A DNA stretch of 64,000 bases from Gemmatimonadota bacterium. Its GTDB lineage: Bacteria > Gemmatimonadota > Gemmatimonadetes > Gemmatimonadales > GWC2-71-9. Below the pieces are notes generated by a model that saw nothing but the letters and a program-made list of their open reading frames with translations, ran no database searches and was not told the DNA's origin. Made by a program: the position numbers and the translations under genes. Shown here one piece after another: positions 60,801 to 64,000 of this stretch; position 1 is the stretch's first letter; every line of letters begins with the position of its first letter. The stretch spans positions 40,365 to 104,364 of the forward strand of contig VGVQ01000014.1 in assembly GCA_016874005.1 (NCBI GenBank), given 5' to 3'.

Positions 60801-61078
60801 GTCCCCCCGAAGTAGCGGTCGGTGATCGGCTGCCAGGTATCACCCCCGTCGGTGCTCTTGAACACCCCGCCACCGGTGGTGCCCATGTAGTACTCCTGGG
60901 GCCGACTGGCCGACCCCGCCACCGCGACGGAGCGGCCACCCCGCTGAGGACCCAGCTCCCGCCAGGACAAGGCCCCGAAGGCGGTGGTGTCGACCTTCTG
61001 AGCGGCGAGCGAAGTGGACAGGCCGGCGCCGAGCGAAAAAACGAATAACGCAACCACGTGAGCCATTGAAACCCGCAT
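57836..61078 (-). CDS. WD40/YVTN/BNR (sortilin-like) repeat glycosyl-hydrolase-type protein
   Basis: Repeated 'GGGVFKSTDGGDTWQPI', 'DGVYKSTDGGRTWSYLGL', 'GGVFRSDDAGETWTQV'; C-terminal 'GSYSVRLTVGDKSDTQTFRLLKDPR'. Confidence 0.93.
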   Translation of the reverse strand: MRVSMAHVVALFVFSLGAGLSTSLAAQKVDTTAFGALSWRELGPQRGGRSVAVAGSASRPQEYYMGTTGGGVFKSTDGGDTWQPITDRYFGGTIGAIAVSESNPDVVYVGGGEYPIRGNTSHGDGVYKSTDGGRTWSYLGLAETRHISKIKIHPKNPDIVYVAALGPVFSTASPHRGVYQSTDGGRTWKNVLKRPGNDSTGAVELVMDPSNPEVLYAGLWEAYRKPWLMNSGGPGSGLFKTTDGGATWKEITRNAGLPKGAIGNVGITVSPANPKRLWAIVEADDGGVFRSDDAGETWTQVNDERKLRQRAWYYSRIFADPKDENGVYVLNVQFWKSTDGGKTFPRPINTHHGDYHDLWIAPNDPMRMVVGDDGGAEVTFNGGRSWTDYDYPTAQFYHVTTTNHFPYRVCGAQQDNSTLCMSSRPQPSSHFAEFYDAGGGESGYIAARPDNPDIIFAGSYGGYLTRKDTRSGIERDINPWPLNPMGHSAVDAKYRMQWTFPIVFSPHDPNTLYVGSSVVFKTTNEGESFTAISPDLTRNDPRTLGPSGGPITKDQTSVEYYATVFTISESPVEQGVIWTGSDDGVIAVTRNGGQSWERVTPPGLPEWARISIIEASAHAKGTAYFAANRFQLNDFGPYLYRTTDYGKTWTKIVAGITPGEFARVIREDPVRQGLLFAGTERGVWVSFDDGANWQSLRRNLPPVPIHDLQVKEGDVVLGTHGRGFWIMDDISSLRQLRAEVMAKEAHLFQPRDAYRTFGGVSIQYWLKRPGQKVTIDFLDAKGQTIRSYGSDPDPLWVADSLRLMSAEQARLDSLAALGVLPESARRTAAVQRPTPFSNFEGGYRYVTLPSVPNRAGANSFSWNLRYPDAVGFRGMIMWAAGLQGPIAPPGSYSVRLTVGDKSDTQTFRLLKDPRSQGSQADLEEQFSFAMRIRDKTSEANNAVRTIRNVKAQLADRNRGIAAGRGVALERVVTPFIGQLSAVEGEIYQVQNRSGQDPLNYPIKLNNQIAALLGVVTSAEAKPTAQSYQVFTVLSAELDSQLAKLKSLLDGGLAAVNAELGRLGLAAVTPAATEIAESSGR

Positions 61079-61201
61079 CCGTGTGACGGTTGTGAGGCCT
61101 ATGTTGCCCGGTTTTGGGACGGATGGCAAGTAACCGAGGCCCCGAAACCGTTTCCTCCCGGAGAGCGTATCTTTGACCATCCCCCAACTCGGATCGGCTC
61201 G

Positions 61202-61651
61202 ATGGCATTTCGCTTTGGTTTCGTCCTGCTCGCCGCGCCAGCGATCCTCGCCGCGCCGGTTTCGGCCCAATCCCCGGCCGACAAAGAAGGCGTTCGGGCC
61301 GCCGTGCTCGACTACGTCGAGGGCTTCTACGAGGGCGACAGCACCCGCTTCCTCCGGAGCGTGCGGCCCGAGGTCGACAAGTTCGGCTTCTGGAAGAACG
61401 ACAAGGGGGCCTACCAGGGCGGCGGCTTTCCGTGGACCCGGTTCTTCAGCTTCGCCCGAGACGTGAAAGCCGGCAAGACGAAGACGCCCCCCAACGCGCC
61501 CAAGCAGATCGAAATCCTCGACGTCCAAGACCAGACCGCCGCGGCCAAGCTCACCGCATACTGGGGCACCGACTACTTCCTGCTGGCCAAGTACGACGGC
61601 AAGTGGATGATCCGCCACATCATCTGGCAGTCGCTCCCACCGACCCCGTAG
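61202..61651 (+). CDS. NTF2-like/putative lumazine-binding protein
   Basis: 'VRAAVLDYVEGFYEGDSTRFLRSVRPEVDKFGFWK'. Confidence 0.87.
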   Translation: MAFRFGFVLLAAPAILAAPVSAQSPADKEGVRAAVLDYVEGFYEGDSTRFLRSVRPEVDKFGFWKNDKGAYQGGGFPWTRFFSFARDVKAGKTKTPPNAPKQIEILDVQDQTAAAKLTAYWGTDYFLLAKYDGKWMIRHIIWQSLPPTP

Positions 61652-61711
61652 CCCGGTCGAGCCGCCCCCCGGCCGGCGCCGCGGACTCGACCGCGGTTGC
61701 GCCCCGACTCG

Positions 61712-61743
61712 AGGGGCATGACCTTAGCGTCATGCCCCTTTTT
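61712..61743 (+). terminator. Rho-independent terminator
   Basis: AGGGGCATGAC-cttagc-GTCATGCCCCT followed by TTTTT; perfect 11-bp stem. Confidence 0.85.
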
Positions 61744-63282
61744 GCTTCCTCGCTGCTGGCCTTGAGCCAAGCAACCGCCGCGCAGCCACCGTTTCGGATC
61801 GAAGAAATCGGCATCGCCGACCTCCAGGCGGCGCTCCGCTCCCGGCGGGTCACCTGCCGGGCGGTGGTCGAGCAATACCTCCGCCGGATCGACGCCTACG
61901 ACCAAAACGGCCCGGCCATCAACGCGCTGGTCGTCGTCAACCCCGAGGCCCGGTCCATCGCCGACTCGCTCGACCGCCGCCTAACGGCCACCGGCCCGGC
62001 CGGGCTGCTCCATTGCGTCCCGATGATCGTCAAGGACAATTTCGAGACCACCGGGCTCCCGGTGACCGCCGGCTCGCAATCCCTGGCCGGATTCGTCTCG
62101 TCGAAGGACGCCTTTCAAGTCGCCCGGGTCAAAGCGGCGGGAGCGGTCGTGCTCGCCAAATCCAACATGGCGGAGTTCGCCTTCAGCCCGTACGAGACCG
62201 TCAGCTCGATCCTCCCGGGCTACAGCAAGAACCCCTACGCCCTGGATCGGGTCACGGCCGGCTCTTCCGGTGGCACCGCCGCCGCAGTCGCCGCCAATCT
62301 CGGCGCCGTCGGGCTCGGTACCGACACCGGCAACTCGATTCGGGGGCCATCCGCCCATCAGGCCCTGGTCGGGATCCGCTCGACCATGGGGCTGACCAGT
62401 CGAGGCGGAGTCATCCCGCTCAATCTGGCCGCCGATATCGCGGGGCCGATGGCGCGCTCGGTCGCCGATGCGGTGGCCGTCTTCCAGGTCATCGTGGGCG
62501 AGGATCCGGCCGACCCCGCCACCGCCGCGAGTCGAGGGCGGCCGCCGGTCGACTACTGGGCGGCTTTGATGCCGGGCGGCCTCCGAGGAGCCCGGATCGG
62601 GGTACTCGGCCAGGCGTACCAGTCGCCCACCACCGACCCCGAGGTGGTCGAGGTGTTCCGCCAGGCGCTCCGGGATCTGGAACGGGCGGGGGCCGTCGTG
62701 GTCGACCCGGTAACGATCGATAGCCTCGACGCCTGGCGCCGAGCCCAAACCGGGGTCTGTTTTCCCTTCAAGCGCGACCTCAATGCCTGGTTAGCGAGCC
62801 ATGGCGACCGGGTCCCGGTCAAGAGCCTGAGCGAGATCATCGCCTCGCGAAAATTCCACCCGTCCATCGAGGCCCGGCTCCAATCCGGCCAAGCCGCGCC
62901 CGATGGCGATCCCGATCAGAGCCCGGGTTGCCAGGCCCGCGATCAGTTCCGGGCCAAGCTCCGCTCGGCGGTCGATCGGGAAATGGCCCGACTCCGGCTC
63001 GACGCCCTGGTGTACCCGACCTGGAGCAATCCACCCCGGAAGATCGGCGACCTCACCACCCCCCACGGCGACAACAACCAGCTCTTCAGCCCGAGCACCG
63101 GATTCCCGGCGATCACCGTCCCGATGGGCTACCTTCGCGGCGGGATCCTCCCGGCCGGCCTCCAGTTCTTCGGTCGGGCCTGGAGCGAGGCGACCTTGAT
63201 CCGGCTGGCCTATGACTACGAGCAGTCCACTCGGCATCGCCGTCCACCCGCCTCGGCCCCGCCGCTCGCGGGATCGCCCTGA
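61732..63282 (+). CDS. amidase family protein
   Basis: 'PMIVKDNFETTGLPVTAGS', 'GSSGGTAAAVAANLGAVGLGTDTGNSIRGPSA'; start uncertain because ATG 61732 lies inside a terminator stem. Confidence 0.93.
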   Translation: MPLFASSLLALSQATAAQPPFRIEEIGIADLQAALRSRRVTCRAVVEQYLRRIDAYDQNGPAINALVVVNPEARSIADSLDRRLTATGPAGLLHCVPMIVKDNFETTGLPVTAGSQSLAGFVSSKDAFQVARVKAAGAVVLAKSNMAEFAFSPYETVSSILPGYSKNPYALDRVTAGSSGGTAAAVAANLGAVGLGTDTGNSIRGPSAHQALVGIRSTMGLTSRGGVIPLNLAADIAGPMARSVADAVAVFQVIVGEDPADPATAASRGRPPVDYWAALMPGGLRGARIGVLGQAYQSPTTDPEVVEVFRQALRDLERAGAVVVDPVTIDSLDAWRRAQTGVCFPFKRDLNAWLASHGDRVPVKSLSEIIASRKFHPSIEARLQSGQAAPDGDPDQSPGCQARDQFRAKLRSAVDREMARLRLDALVYPTWSNPPRKIGDLTTPHGDNNQLFSPSTGFPAITVPMGYLRGGILPAGLQFFGRAWSEATLIRLAYDYEQSTRHRRPPASAPPLAGSP

Positions 63283-63333
63283 CTGATTCCGAATGCCGCC
63301 GCGCTGCTCTTCCAGCGGGATCGTCTCCTGCCG

Positions 63334-63729
63334 CTACGGCCCGTCGCACCAGAACCGCCACCCCAGCGCCCGGACCGCCAGGTGCAGGGCCGCGGTCACC
63401 AGAAGAATGACGCCGACCGCGGCCCAGGCGGCCCGGCCGGCGGACAGCCGGCGGGCCAGCCAGCCGAACCCGCCTGCCACCCCGATCCACACCGCGGCGG
63501 ACGCGAGGTGACCGATCGGATGGGCGTCGGGGCTCGGCTCCGGAAGCGGGCGCCAGGTGTACCCGAACGGGAAGACATACTGGGGCCCGAAGTACAGGGC
63601 GTTGGTGATCCGGTAGTGCCAGCTGCCCCAGTACGCCCAAGCCACCGACGGCGCCGCGGCCACGAGGCCGAGGACGCCGGCGAAGATCGCGAGCGGAAAC
63701 GCCCGGGCTGGGAATTGCGATGTCGGCAC
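63334..63729 (-). CDS. hypothetical membrane protein
   Basis: 131 aa, three predicted TM segments by eye. Confidence 0.65.
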   Translation of the reverse strand: MPTSQFPARAFPLAIFAGVLGLVAAAPSVAWAYWGSWHYRITNALYFGPQYVFPFGYTWRPLPEPSPDAHPIGHLASAAVWIGVAGGFGWLARRLSAGRAAWAAVGVILLVTAALHLAVRALGWRFWCDGP

Positions 63730-63821
63730 GAAGCCTCGTCAGATCGGTCAGCGGTCGATTGCCGAACGCCGGCGCGGGCGGCCGAGTTCCTCGGCGGCTA
63801 GTTGACTGTACCACCTGAACG

Positions 63822-63998
63822 TTAAGCGACGCGGATACGATGCGCGGGGTCATGGTACTTCCACTTGATGGGCCTGGGATCGTCGTTGTAGTGACGGATG
63901 TAGCGCATGATCCGACGGGCCAGATCCTTCGTTGACGTGAAGATGCCTCGATGGATGAGATCGCGTTCAATCTTCGCGAACCAGAGTTCCACTTGATT
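63822..63998 (-). mobile_element. IS630-family transposase, C-terminal part (runs off window)
   Basis: Start-less frame missed by ORF track: NQVELWFAKIERDLIHRGIFTSTKDLARRIMRYIRHYNDDPRPIKWKYHDPAHRIRVA*. Confidence 0.9.
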
Positions 63999-64000
63999 CA

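Noticed and set aside
1408-61986. Interpreting the CGTTAGGC copies as a cassette array with real attC sites
   Set aside because: Copies are kilobases apart inside conserved housekeeping genes and do not pair as inverted R'/R'' boxes at attC spacing.
1-64000. CRISPR array or cas genes
   Set aside because: No regularly spaced repeats found; the only short-period repeat is the polyproline microsatellite at about 36.8 kb.
1-64000. tRNA or rRNA genes, including selC
   Set aside because: No cloverleaf/GTTCRA-type tRNA or rRNA stretch recognised by eye; tRNAscan-SE/Infernal would be needed to exclude.

Overview
GC-rich bacterial chromosome segment. Gene content (sdhCAB, NDH-2, deoxyhypusine-synthase-like protein, DUF3500, many secreted BNR, amidohydrolase and serine-hydrolase proteins) suggests a Gemmatimonadota-like organism; this is inference, as no rRNA is present. 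About 60 genes are densely packed. Recognisable genes are dacB (5' partial), queG, ndh2, a LOG-family gene, a DHS-like gene, sdhCAB, an ECF sigma/anti-sigma pair, a linalool dehydratase/isomerase-like protein, a Zn-type TonB receptor cluster, a kamA-GNAT-ATP-grasp-ATP-grasp operon, folA-thyA, rnhA, selD, iorAB, an amidase, and an IS630-type transposase tail at the right edge. Main observations: (1) selD is a selenoprotein gene with an in-frame UGA (SHGAG-U-ACK) followed at once by a strong hairpin; the ORF track splits it. (2) The octamer CGTTAGGC/GCCTAACG recurs about 15 times, plus near-variants, in rare TTA Leu codons and at stop codons, sometimes stopping both strands. (3) An integron integrase is truncated before its catalytic C-terminus and joined to a chromate-transporter-like tail. 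(4) A compact four-gene lysine 2,3-aminomutase/acetyltransferase/double ATP-grasp operon may make a beta-amino-acid product. (5) One 140-bp intergenic region carries four consecutive perfect inverted repeats. All calls were made by eye, without searches.
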